Counted from the stretch's first letter, positions 1-7,048 are shown. The stretch is 20,109 bases of DNA from DUZB01 sp964407525 (GCA_964407525.1 CAYOWC010000060.1:1-20109); one strand, 5' to 3'. The notes: a model not told the origin generated them from the letters alone. Program-made: numbers and translations.

Positions 1-270
1 ACACAGGGAGGATTTCTGCCTGACCTTGATAACCTGGTATGGTATCTGCTTATCGGGGTTCCCCCTGTTCCCGCCGATGAAGACAATTCAGAAAAAGGAC
101 AGATGGCCGCAGTGGACCAAAGGTTGAATATTCTGAAAGCCGTATTCGTGGAACTGAACAGAGATATGCCGGAATCATTCCTTGATGAAGGGCTTGACAT
201 TTATGACCAGGCCGGAAAATCCGTGAGGTCTATGTTAGAGGAAAATGGTGATGGACAAACCGATCTATAA
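1..270 (+). CDS. 3' end of an unidentified protein (5' cut by window edge)
   Basis: An open frame runs from base 1 to the TAA at 268-270 (89 codons seen). It reads acidic and soluble, with stretches such as VWYLLIGVPPVPADED and RLNILKAVFVELNRDMPESF. It has no membrane segment and no motif I can name. I take it as real because its codon use resembles that of the neighbouring genes and because the next gene starts inside it, a typical sign of translational coupling. Only the C-terminus is visible, so no function is proposed. Confidence 0.6.
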   Translation, partial: TQGGFLPDLDNLVWYLLIGVPPVPADEDNSEKGQMAAVDQRLNILKAVFVELNRDMPESFLDEGLDIYDQAGKSVRSMLEENGDGQTDL

Positions 271-535
271 ACTTTTTTGGAGAGGCTGCCGGATATTTTT
301 TGTGGCCGGGTTGCTTTTTTTTCTTGCGCCGTTTGTGGTTTACGGTCAGGATTCAGAATGCCGGCAATTAGAAGAGAAGGTCTCGTCTCTTGAAAAGATG
401 ATTGAGGAACTTGGAGACGCCAATGCCATGCTTCTGGAAAACCTCGTTGCCTGCACGGAAGAAAATCGCGATCTGGAAGAAAAGTTGAAAAATTCTCTAA
501 AGAAGCCGGATCCGGTGAAACTGAAAGAGGAATGA
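251..535 (+). CDS. small exported or membrane-anchored coiled-coil protein
   Basis: This 94-residue protein is of unknown function. Residues 1-15 are basic (MDKPIYK...WRGCR). A hydrophobic stretch of about 16 residues (FFVAGLLFFLAPFVVY) follows, which reads as a signal peptide or signal anchor, so the rest probably lies in the periplasm. Residues 35-80 are rich in Glu, Leu and Lys with heptad spacing, indicating a coiled coil, and the C-terminus is Lys/Pro/Glu-rich. Two Met codons are possible at 245 and 251. I choose 251 because the AGAGG at 237-241 is 9 bases from it and only 3 from the other. The gene overlaps the end of the upstream gene by 20 bases and precedes map by 22, so the three are probably co-transcribed. 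Confidence 0.6.
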   Translation: MDKPIYKLFWRGCRIFFVAGLLFFLAPFVVYGQDSECRQLEEKVSSLEKMIEELGDANAMLLENLVACTEENRDLEEKLKNSLKKPDPVKLKEE

Positions 536-557
536 ACGTAATAAACATAGGAATTTC

Positions 558-1603
558 ATGAAAAACAAAAAAACAAAGATCCAACGAAACGATCTCTGCC
601 CGTGCGGCAGCGGTCTGAAATATAAGAAATGTTGCCTTGGAAAGAACAAGGCTACTCAAGATTTTGCCGTCAAAGGTTTGTATCAGAAAAAATACGGGAT
701 TCGATTGAAAGATCCCATTCAGATAGATGCTATCAGAAGAGCGGGCGTTCTTGCCATTAGGACACTTGATCTGGTGGAATCGGAGTTACGGGTTGGTATG
801 ACGACGGAAGATATCAACAGAACTGTCCATACATTCACGATGAAGAACGGGGCTGTCCCCGCTCCCTTGAATTATCGGGGGTATCCGAAAAGTGTCTGTG
901 TTTCCGTTAATGAGGTGATCTGTCACGGTATCCCCGGGAAAAAGGTCCTGAAAGATGGGGATATTGTTAATGTGGATGTTACCCCCATCCTGAACGGGTA
1001 CTATGCCGACGTGAACAAGACTTTTTTTATGGGAAACCCGGGAAAAGATGCAAGAAAGATCGTAGGCGTGGCTGCTGAATGCCTGAAAAGGGGCATGGAA
1101 GAGGTTCGCCCTGGAAGCAGGTTGGGGGACATCGGCTGGGCAATCCAGAATTATGCCGAAGGTCAGGGCTGTTCCGTAGTCCGGGAATTTGTTGGGCACG
1201 GAGTGGGAATTGAATTCCATGAGCCCCCCCAGGTTCCGCATTATGGAGGAAAAGGGGAAGGCATCCTGCTGGTTTCGGGCATGGTTTTTACCATCGAACC
1301 CATGATCAACCTGGGCAAGAAGGATCTTCGGATTCTTGACGATGAATGGACCGCGATCACCCTTGACGGGTCCCTTTCCGCACAGTTCGAGCAGACTATT
1401 CTTGTTACGGAAGACGGTTTTGAAAGCTTGACTCCGTTTGATTTNNNNNNNNNNNNNNNNNNNNNNNNNNNNNNNNNNNNNNNNNNNNNNNNNNNNNNNN
1501 NNNNNNNNNNNNNNNNNNNNNNNNNNNNNNNNNNNNNNNNNNNNAGCAGACTATTCTTGTTACGGAAGACGGTTTTGAAAGCTTGACTCCGTTTGATTTA
1601 TAA
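558..1603 (+). CDS. map: methionine aminopeptidase type I with N-terminal SEC-C motif (interrupted by assembly gap)
   Basis: It removes the initiator methionine from new proteins in the cytosol. The first 26 residues form a SEC-C zinc motif (NDLCPCGSG...KKCC; Cys14, 16, 25, 26), a known N-terminal extension of MetAP in many bacteria. The pita-bread domain keeps all five metal ligands: Asp140, Asp151, His214, Glu247 and Glu278. His123 is also present (CHGIPG). A 100-N gap (1445-1544) cuts the last codons. The 55 bases before it (1390-1444) recur exactly after it (1545-1599), and the continuation reads Asp-Leu-stop with TAA at 1601-1603. If the duplicate and the Ns are collapsed, the reading frame is kept and the protein has 296 residues, which suits the family. 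Read literally through the gap, the ORF would carry a false C-terminus. AGGA lies about 6 bases before the start. Confidence 0.93.
1445..1544. other. 100-N scaffold gap, probably spurious
   Basis: Exactly 100 Ns are flanked by identical 55-bp sequence (1390-1444 and 1545-1599). This pattern is expected when two contigs overlapping by a k-mer length are scaffolded but not merged. Removing 155 bp restores the map reading frame. Confidence 0.85.
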
Positions 1604-1606
1604 CAC

Positions 1607-1782
1607 TTGAAAGCTGCAATTAGCTCTTGGCTATTAGCCTTTAGCTTAAAGATCCTAATCATATGAATAACTTTCCCCTTATTTGGGATTTCAATTTTTG
1701 ATGCTTATGCATCATGCACCGTAAATACCTGAGATTGTGTGGCTAAGTAACCTCTAACCGCTAATTGCTTTTTTTAGGTAAC
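1607..1782. repeat. dispersed repeat, copy 1 (partner at 7945-8119), with 7-bp-period array
   Basis: This stretch is a diverged copy of 7945-8119. Shared landmarks in order are: GAAAG.TGCA, four 7-bp units ending in TTAGC, the run TAGCTTAAAG, a central AT-rich part with TTTGATG, and an outward-facing GCTAATTGC at the far end. At 1618-1645 four contiguous 7-mers read AATTAGC, TCTTGGC, TATTAGC and CTTTAGC. The far end (GCTAATTGC at 1760-1768) is an inverted counterpart of the near end, so the whole looks like a MITE-like element with inverted arms. It holds no coding frame. Together with the next repeat it fills most of the 360 bp between map and queG. Confidence 0.5.
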
Positions 1783-1809
1783 ACTCATTTTCCTCTCGCA
1801 GAGACTACA

Positions 1810-1953
1810 CATATGAGCGCCGCCTTCCCGCTTCAAAGCGGGAGCTGATCGAGGAAGAAACTTTGGTATTGTGGCAGGTTATTGAGGGAACCCCGATGGT
1901 CCCTGACTGCCTACTGCCTACCGCTTACTGCCTACTGTACTTTTTCATATGGG
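1810..1953 (+). repeat. dispersed repeat C, copy 1 (inverted partner at 19811-19934), possible target-site duplication
   Basis: The element reads GAGCGCCGCC, a hairpin (TCCCGCTT at 1826-1833, loop CA, AAGCGGGA at 1836-1843), GATCGAGGAAG, then a stretch shared with 19811-19934 on the other strand (CTTTGGTATTGTGG...TTATTGAGGGAA). It ends in five 7-bp units at 1903-1937 (CTGACTG, CCTACTG, CCTACCG, CTTACTG, CCTACTG). It is bounded by CATATGAG (1810-1817) and CATATGGG (1946-1953). The other copy is bounded by a different 8-mer that is also the same on both sides, which suggests target duplication. The element extends to 12 bp before queG and produces a spurious N-terminal extension of that ORF. 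Confidence 0.6.
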
Positions 1954-1964
1954 ATCTACAGGTG

Positions 1965-2861
1965 ATGAATCTGATTGAACAGGCAAAAAGTCTGGGGTTT
2001 ATTGCCGTCGGTTTCTCCTCTCCGGATACCCCTTTGTTTTATCCCCAGTTCTGCGCATGGATTGCTGCCGGAAATCATGGCGATATGTCGTGGATGGCAA
2101 AGCACCAGGATTTGAGGGGAGACCCAGAGAGCCTGCTCAAGGGCTGCAGGACGATTATCTCCCTGGCCTATCCATATTCTCCGGAAAAGCCGTGCACTCC
2201 GGAAGGTTTCTCGGTTTCAAGATATGCCGACCCCCGGAAAGAAGATTACCATGACCGTTTGAGAAAGAAGGGGAAAATCCTGATCAGAGCAATCGGGCAC
2301 CAGTATCCCGGGGCGAAGTCGAGGGTCTGCGTGGATTCGGCGCCTATTCTTGAAAGGAGTTTCGCCTACGCTTCAGGGATAGGGTTTATCGGGAAAAACA
2401 ATATGTTGATTATTCCCGGCTACGGATCCTATCTGTTTCTGGTGGAAATCCTTACTACTGCCTCCTTCCCTTTTTCGAAAGCAGACCGGGTGAAGAGTCT
2501 GTGTGGAGACTGTACCCAATGCCTGGATGCCTGCCCCACCGGCGCCCTCGAAGCACCGTACCGGGTGAACGCCTCCAAATGCCTTTCTTACCTTACCATA
2601 GAAAAAAAAGGAGAGATTGACAGGGCAACAGGCCGGAAGATGGGTCGATGTTTTTTCGGGTGCGATTTTTGCCAGGAAGTCTGTCCCCATAACCGGGGAA
2701 AGGAATCTGAAGTGATTTCTCTTCCTTCTGTAGATGCCATCCTTCATATGCAGGCCGAGGATTTCGATGAGGTCTTTGGGAAAACCGCTTTGGCGCGCGC
2801 CGGTTTGGAGAAGATAAAGGGGATGGCCGCGTTGGTGGAGGATGAAGCGGGCGGTTGTTGA
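1965..2861 (+). CDS. queG: epoxyqueuosine reductase (cobalamin and 4Fe-4S dependent)
   Basis: It catalyses the last step of queuosine synthesis, reducing epoxyqueuosine to queuosine in the anticodon loop of tRNAs for Asp, Asn, His and Tyr. The signature VCVDSAPILERSFAYASG with GFIGKNNMLI places the conserved Asp at residue 124. Two ferredoxin-like clusters follow: C180GDCTQCLDAC190P with C206, and C229FFGCDFCQEVC240P. At 298 residues it is at the short end for QueG and lacks the C-terminal HEAT-like extension of longer forms. The frame is open back to 1863, but that part is repeat DNA (MVPDCLLPTAYCLLYF). I therefore start at ATG 1965, where similarity to the family begins. CAGG precedes it closely. 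Confidence 0.9.
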   Translation: MNLIEQAKSLGFIAVGFSSPDTPLFYPQFCAWIAAGNHGDMSWMAKHQDLRGDPESLLKGCRTIISLAYPYSPEKPCTPEGFSVSRYADPRKEDYHDRLRKKGKILIRAIGHQYPGAKSRVCVDSAPILERSFAYASGIGFIGKNNMLIIPGYGSYLFLVEILTTASFPFSKADRVKSLCGDCTQCLDACPTGALEAPYRVNASKCLSYLTIEKKGEIDRATGRKMGRCFFGCDFCQEVCPHNRGKESEVISLPSVDAILHMQAEDFDEVFGKTALARAGLEKIKGMAALVEDEAGGC

Positions 2862-2889
2862 GCAGAATATCTTCCACCCCTCACCCCGG

Positions 2890-2912
2890 CCCTCCCCCAC
2901 CTGGGGGGAGGG
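2890..2912. repeat. REP-like GC-rich palindrome
   Basis: CCCTCCCCC (2890-2898), loop ACCTG, GGGGGAGGG (2904-2912) forms a perfect 9-bp stem between the convergent queG and GTPase genes. It is preceded by CCTCACCCCGG, a wording common in dispersed extragenic palindromes. No T run follows on either strand, so it is not a standard intrinsic terminator, although it may mark the transcript boundary. Confidence 0.55.
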
Positions 2913-3015
2913 AAACAAAGGGTGGTGCATAATTTGAGGGAGGTGGAGCAAAACGGGATTTTCTTTGCAGTAAACCTCTACCTATTCCGGTGTTGGGGAA
3001 TCCGTGTGATCTCGT

Positions 3016-4749
3016 TTACGACGAAGACAAGCCCGAAATACGTTCAAGATCACTGGACAATTGCTCTGCCCGTTGGTGTATATTGCCCCCTTCAGACAAC
3101 AGCTCTTCAACCTGATTCTCCCTCAGAACAATATCTTCGAGGAAAGGTTCTATGCATTTTTTGATTTCATTCTGAACCATATCGGATCGCTCCGAAAGCA
3201 GTTTCGTTAACCGGTCTTCCAGCTGTTTTCGACCCGTCTCAAGCCCCCTGGTAAGTTCCTTCAGAACCTTACTCTTCTTTATGGTTACAACTCCCGCTGA
3301 AATCAGCACACCGACCCCGGTCAGAATTCCTCCCGTTATGTCTACGAGGGTAACATGTGTTGTCATCAGGAGGGCGACCCCGATCAAGGTAACCGCGCTT
3401 CCCTGCATCAGGGTTGACGTCATGTCGCCCGGTTTCATGGTGACGGCGTTGGCGAAAATTTCTTCCACAGGCATTCCTGCCACTTTTTCCCGAATTTCCT
3501 CCAGGATCTCCTCGCGTTTTTCATGGAGAGAAACAAAATCCCCTTCCGGTGAACTGGATGATGAGGCAACCCTGTTCAGGGCTTCTGTGATTTCCCTGGT
3601 AATATTTTTGATGGAGAAATAGAAATGGTTACTGCCTTCTTTGACGATATCGCCGAGGCCGGCTTTCAGACGTCCGTTGAACTGGTGTTGCAGATCCTCA
3701 AACCAGTTTTTTAAAGACTGCTTACGGCTGAACATAGCGCTGAAGGATTTCTTAAGCAACGGGATGAAAGAAAGATTTTCTTCCACCTCGGTCCGTACCC
3801 GGGATGCCTCCCGGTCATAATGCCCCAGAATGCGATCAATCAGAATGCGGATTTCGTCATTAATCTGTTCCCTTCCCTTACCAAGGATCGTTTCGATTTT
3901 CTCTGCCGCCTCTTTATCTGCCACAAGTTGGTCTTGCATGCCTTTCAGAGCATCCAGTATACGGCCCATGACCTGATCCGTTGTATTGAGTATGGAACGA
4001 ATTTTCAGGGTAAGATGGCGACCTCCCGTTACCGTGTCTCTGATGAAAGATCGCATGGCTTCAAAGCCGCTGCGGGGGTCTCCTTCTTCTTCCCATTTCG
4101 CGGAGGTCTGGAAGATGCGCGGGTCATCGACGCCGCGTTCCATGGCATATTCTCTGACTTTCTCCGTATTGACCCGCAGCTCTTCGACTGTTGCCAGATC
4201 CGCCTGTTGAAGAACAAATACAACCTGTTTGCGCCATTCGTCGCTGATAAAGGCGAGAAGCTGCCACGCGCTCGCCGTATGCGGATTTTTAGCGGGAAAA
4301 ACAAAGAGCGCTAACCCACTGTTTGGGATGAACCTTTCCGTGATTTCGTGGTGATTGGCAATGAGTGTGTTCGTCCCGGGGGTATCCACAATGGAGATCT
4401 GTTTCAGGATCTCCACCGGCATGCCGATTTTCCTCTGATGAGGATTGATCTCTTCATCAAACCGTTCAGGGGAATACACCATCTGCTGAATTCGATCCGT
4501 GCATGGCGCAGGATCAACAGGGCAGATTTTTTCATCCAGCAGCGCATTGATGAAACTGCTCTTTCCAGCCTTTATTTCCCCAACCACCACAAAAAGGAAC
4601 GGCTCATTGATGGTTTTGCCCAGGTCACTTATAACCTGTTCCAGTTCAGGGTTATTTATTCGTTCGGTCAGCGCTTGTACTCCGGTCAGGAGTTCCGCTG
4701 TGCGTGACCTCAAGTCTTCATAGGTTTTGTCGATCATGGATTCAGTCAT
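3016..4749 (-). CDS. dynamin-like GTPase
   Basis: This is a 577-residue dynamin-superfamily GTPase, probably acting on the inner membrane (remodelling or protection; role inferred from the family). Visible motifs are G1 GEIKAGKSS (57-65), a G2 Thr in PCTDR (about 84), and G3 DTPG (122-125). The G4 position reads QQAD (181-184) instead of NKxD, so guanine recognition is non-standard. A long helical stalk with an Arg/Lys-rich middle follows. The hydrophobic segment at about 445-490 (TLIGVALLM...GGILTGVGVLISAGVV) would be the membrane-inserting paddle. A charged, coiled-coil C-terminus ends the protein. The first Met is used, though Met5 is also possible because neither has a strong ribosome site. 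It stands alone, without the second dynamin gene often found in tandem. Confidence 0.82.
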   Translation of the reverse strand: MTESMIDKTYEDLRSRTAELLTGVQALTERINNPELEQVISDLGKTINEPFLFVVVGEIKAGKSSFINALLDEKICPVDPAPCTDRIQQMVYSPERFDEEINPHQRKIGMPVEILKQISIVDTPGTNTLIANHHEITERFIPNSGLALFVFPAKNPHTASAWQLLAFISDEWRKQVVFVLQQADLATVEELRVNTEKVREYAMERGVDDPRIFQTSAKWEEEGDPRSGFEAMRSFIRDTVTGGRHLTLKIRSILNTTDQVMGRILDALKGMQDQLVADKEAAEKIETILGKGREQINDEIRILIDRILGHYDREASRVRTEVEENLSFIPLLKKSFSAMFSRKQSLKNWFEDLQHQFNGRLKAGLGDIVKEGSNHFYFSIKNITREITEALNRVASSSSSPEGDFVSLHEKREEILEEIREKVAGMPVEEIFANAVTMKPGDMTSTLMQGSAVTLIGVALLMTTHVTLVDITGGILTGVGVLISAGVVTIKKSKVLKELTRGLETGRKQLEDRLTKLLSERSDMVQNEIKKCIEPFLEDIVLRENQVEELLSEGGNIHQRAEQLSSDLERISGLSSS

Positions 4750-4787
4750 TAAAGTTGTCCGGTGAAAATAGATTAATTGTTGATGGG

Positions 4788-4816
4788 AGCATAGGAAGAT
4801 TGGCTTTTTGAGTCAA
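4788..4816 (-). promoter_or_regulatory. sigma-70-type promoter of the dynamin-like GTPase gene
   Basis: Read on the minus strand: TTGACT (4811-4816), a 17-bp spacer, then TATGCT (4788-4793), about 40 bp before the GTPase start codon. The -35 box matches 5 of 6 positions and the -10 box 4 of 6. Confidence 0.5.
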
Positions 4817-4832
4817 GTAAAAAGGCCCAAGG

Positions 4833-4882
4833 TTCAAGATTCAAGATTCGAGACGCAAGATTCAAGATTCAAAGGTTCGAGA
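4833..4882. repeat. degenerate 7-bp tandem array (TTCAAGA family)
   Basis: Five contiguous 7-mers at 4833-4867 read TTCAAGA, TTCAAGA, TTCGAGA, CGCAAGA, TTCAAGA. An 8-base unit and a further TTCGAGA (4876-4882) follow. It is noncoding and lies in the divergent GTPase/M23 intergenic region. Confidence 0.8.
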
Positions 4883-4894
4883 TTCTGATCAGGG

Positions 4895-5009
4895 GGTAGC
4901 ACCCTGTGTGAGTGGCATCCTGCCACGACCTGATGTGGATGATACAGGAATCAGTGGTCTGGGAAACCCGAAGAATCGCGGTGGGACACCGCTCACACAG
5001 AAAGCTGCC
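4895..5009 (+). ncRNA. candidate structured RNA with a closing stem and four hairpins
   Basis: A long closing stem pairs GGTAGC (4895-4900) with GCTGCC (5004-5009). After a 3x3 internal loop it pairs CTGTGTGAG (4904-4912) with CTCACACAG (4992-5000). Inside are four hairpins: TGGCA/TGCCA (4913-4925, loop TCC); GACC-TGAT with ATCA-GT-GGTC (4927-4959); GGG-AAA-CCC (4961-4969); and GCGGTG-GGA-CACCGC (4978-4992, last pair shared with the closing stem). Two pairs (4897 with 5006, and 4960 with 4970) are U-G on the plus strand but would be A-C mismatches on the minus strand, which points to a plus-strand RNA. I do not recognise the family. A fragment of a group II intron or another mobile ribozyme is possible, but no domain V is visible. 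It could also be DNA-level secondary structure of a repeat. Confidence 0.4.
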
Positions 5010-5027
5010 ATGGGATCCGGAAATTGC

Positions 5028-5074
5028 TTCCTCGATTAGCTCCCGCTTTTAAGCGGGAAGGTGGCGCTCGTGAC
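5028..5074 (-). repeat. hairpin module shared with repeat C (third copy, partial)
   Basis: On the minus strand this reads CACGAGCGCCACC, then the hairpin TCCCGCTT-AA-AAGCGGGA, then AATCGAGGAAG. It matches about 43 bp of the front of repeat C at 1813-1857 with a few changes. Beyond GAGGAAG the two diverge: here the sequence runs into the structured element at 4895-5009, whereas at 1857 it runs into the TTGGTATTGTGG part. The module is therefore found in different contexts. The remaining 80 bp up to the M23 gene hold no clear element. Confidence 0.65.
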
Positions 5075-5156
5075 AAAAATCGGGGTTGACTCCAGAGCGA
5101 AGTTATGTTAGCAAATAACCCTTCTATCTTCCCAGTCTAAATTACAGGAGTACGTA

Positions 5157-6074
5157 TTGTCGCTGAAAGAAAATAAGAAGATTACCATATTCCTCTCAGA
5201 CGAAGGTAAGGAGAAAATCAGACGGTTCAAGTTTCCCAGGATTTTCGCTTATCTTGTTCCGGCTTTTGCTTTGCTTTCGATCCTGTTTCTGTTTCTCGGG
5301 TTTCAAAACTATCTGTCTTTGAAAGAGGAACTCCCGCGAGCCCTTGCCTTAGAGGAAGAAAATTCGCTTCAAAAGGAACAGATTCTGCACATGGCCCACC
5401 GTCTGGACCAGATTGCCCAGGAAATGTCTGAGCTGAGGGAACTGGATCAGAAATTGAGGACCATGGTAAACTTTGAAACTGATGAAGGCGAATTCCAGTC
5501 CGTGGGTGTCGGTGGCTCTGGTCCTGCTCTTCTGGATCCGAAACGGAATCTCTCCGCAATCAGTCCCGAATTGATACGTGCCATGCACCGGAATCTGGGT
5601 GATCTGAGCAGTGAAATTGAAATCAATAGACGGGATAAAATTGAGCTTTTCAAGTTTCTTGATGAACAGAAAAATATACTGGCTTCTACTCCCTCAGTAT
5701 GGCCCGCCAAGGGATGGATCAGTTCTCGCTTTGGTTATCGTTCTTCTCCATTTGCCAACAAAAGAGAATTTCACAAAGGGCTCGACATTTCCGCGAGGAT
5801 GGGATCTCCAGTTGTAGCAAGCGCCGATGGAATTGTTGCATTTTCAGGGACGGACCGGGGATATGGAAAGGTCATTACCATTAAGCACGGTTACGGCTTG
5901 AAAACCAAGTATGCACACATGAAAAAACTCCTTGTGAGGAAGGGCCAGTTTGTGAAAAGAGGAGAAATTATTGGTCTTGTGGGGAATTCAGGAAGGTCAA
6001 CCGGTTCCCACCTTCATTATGAAGTGCGTCTGAATGGGGTACCCGTCAATCCAATGAAATATATTGTCGATTAG
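5157..6074 (+). CDS. membrane-anchored M23 family peptidoglycan endopeptidase
   Basis: A zinc metallopeptidase of the LytM/M23 type that cuts peptide cross-bridges of peptidoglycan in the periplasm. The N-terminus is cytosolic and basic, followed by one membrane helix (about 29-48, IFAYLVPAFALLSILFLFLGF) and a coiled coil (about 55-105). The M23 domain covers residues 185-300. All key residues are present: His206 and Asp210 (HKGLD), His254 (YAHM), and His285 and His287 (HLHYE). It is therefore predicted to be active, unlike EnvC/NlpD-type activators. The start is TTG at 5157: AGGAG lies 7 bases upstream and no ATG occurs early in the frame. Its stop is only 10 bp from the end of the convergent regulator gene, and no terminator hairpin is visible between them. 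Confidence 0.88.
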   Translation: MSLKENKKITIFLSDEGKEKIRRFKFPRIFAYLVPAFALLSILFLFLGFQNYLSLKEELPRALALEEENSLQKEQILHMAHRLDQIAQEMSELRELDQKLRTMVNFETDEGEFQSVGVGGSGPALLDPKRNLSAISPELIRAMHRNLGDLSSEIEINRRDKIELFKFLDEQKNILASTPSVWPAKGWISSRFGYRSSPFANKREFHKGLDISARMGSPVVASADGIVAFSGTDRGYGKVITIKHGYGLKTKYAHMKKLLVRKGQFVKRGEIIGLVGNSGRSTGSHLHYEVRLNGVPVNPMKYIVD

Positions 6075-6084
6075 AAGTCGGAAC

Positions 6085-6450
6085 TTACTCCAAGAGTTCT
6101 CGAACGATATGGAGTATTGTCCTGATACTCAGCGGTTTGGGCAGAGTTCGATCGGCGCCGATTGCTTTCGCCAGTTTTAAATAGCTTTGAGATCCTATGG
6201 CGCCACCCCCCGAGATAACGATTATCTTCGTGTTCGGAAAATCCCGTCGGAGGTCTGTAACGGTTTCTATCCCTTCCTTCTTTGGCATGATCAGGTCTGT
6301 GATGACGAGATCAGCGGGGTCTTTGCTCTGGATTTTGATTCCTTCTTCGCCATCCTCGGCAACTGTTACCCTATACCCCGCACGTTCCAGCAACTCCCGC
6401 AAAAGTTTCCTGATCGGTGCTTCATCATCAATGACGAGAATATGATGCAT
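6085..6450 (-). CDS. receiver-only response regulator
   Basis: A 121-residue CheY-like protein consisting of one receiver domain. The acidic pocket is at Asp8-Asp9, the phosphoacceptor is Asp52 (VITDLIMP), the switch Ser is at 80 (IVISGGG), and Lys105 follows (LPKPLS). There is no output domain, so it must act through a protein partner or in a phosphorelay. It follows the next regulator by 30 bp in the same direction and probably shares its transcript. AAGG lies a few bases before the start. No kinase gene is adjacent, so its cognate kinase is elsewhere. Confidence 0.88.
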   Translation of the reverse strand: MHHILVIDDEAPIRKLLRELLERAGYRVTVAEDGEEGIKIQSKDPADLVITDLIMPKKEGIETVTDLRRDFPNTKIIVISGGGAIGSQSYLKLAKAIGADRTLPKPLSIRTILHIVRELLE

Positions 6451-6480
6451 TTCAAGGCCTTTTCATGCCTCATGATAAAG

Positions 6481-6981
6481 TCAGCTGTTTAGATCTTCTT
6501 TCAGCTTTTCCTCAAATTCTTTGAAAAACCTGTCTTTTTCTCTCCAGTCCGGACCGAAGCGTTTATTGAAGTATTCTCCCAGTTTATCGAAGAGCTTCTG
6601 CCAGACAGGCTTGCCCTCGCCCAGGACCACATCTTCAAGGAAAGATGCGAGGTCGGAGATTTTCTCTTTTGGCAAGAAAGAAACAGCGCCCAGTTTTATG
6701 GATTTTTTCAGGGAATCAGGAGAAAGGGCATGGGCTGTCAGCATAACTGTAGGAAATTCCCTGGATACTGAGGTTTTTAAAAGCTCAAAGCCGTTTACTC
6801 CCATAATGTCAAGAATGACAATGTCATAGGTGTAACTCAACAGATACTGAAGCGCTGTGTCATAATTTGTTGCTTTATGAACGAGACACATATCCAGTTC
6901 TTCTTCCACGGTTTCCAGTACATCCGGTTCATCATCCACCACCAATATTACTTTATCTTTCAATGCGTGTTTTTTCGCCAT
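6481..6981 (-). CDS. receiver-domain response regulator with charged helical C-terminal extension
   Basis: 166 residues. The receiver domain spans about 9-125, with Asp16-Asp17, phosphoacceptor Asp58 (VILDIMG), Thr82 (VMLTAH) and Lys105 (LPKEK). The last 40 residues (KLFDKLGEYFNKRFGPDW...FEEKLKEDL) form a charged amphipathic region with no DNA-binding motif that I recognise. GGGGGAG lies 8 bases before the ATG. It is the first gene of a two-gene unit with the 121-residue regulator. Both receivers have complete phosphorylation sites, suggesting two steps of one relay, or two targets of a shared unlinked kinase. Confidence 0.88.
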   Translation of the reverse strand: MAKKHALKDKVILVVDDEPDVLETVEEELDMCLVHKATNYDTALQYLLSYTYDIVILDIMGVNGFELLKTSVSREFPTVMLTAHALSPDSLKKSIKLGAVSFLPKEKISDLASFLEDVVLGEGKPVWQKLFDKLGEYFNKRFGPDWREKDRFFKEFEEKLKEDLNS

Positions 6982-7018
6982 GCTACCGTTCTCCCCCTTT
7001 AATAAAGTTTCTATACCT

Positions 7019-7048
7019 ATTATATAGCAGATGTTTCAACTTTGTCAA
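7019..7048 (-). promoter_or_regulatory. near-consensus sigma-70 promoter of the two-regulator unit
   Basis: On the minus strand: TTGACA (7043-7048), an 18-bp spacer and TATAAT (7019-7024), about 40 bp from the start codon of the 166-residue regulator. Both hexamers match consensus exactly. Confidence 0.75.

Noticed and set aside
1390..1599. 55-bp direct repeats as a biological repeat
   Set aside because: The same 55-bp length is found around both 100-N gaps, so assembly overlap explains them.
1863..1964. N-terminal extension of queG
   Set aside because: The extra residues are encoded by the dispersed repeat with 7-bp units and do not resemble QueG.
2373..2951. 192-codon minus-strand ORF opposite queG
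   Set aside because: It is antisense to a confident gene, and its start lies in a GC-rich palindrome; the protein looks like shadow sequence.
4833..4882. TTCAAGA array as a CRISPR array
   Set aside because: The units are 7 bp and contiguous with no spacers, and no cas genes are present.
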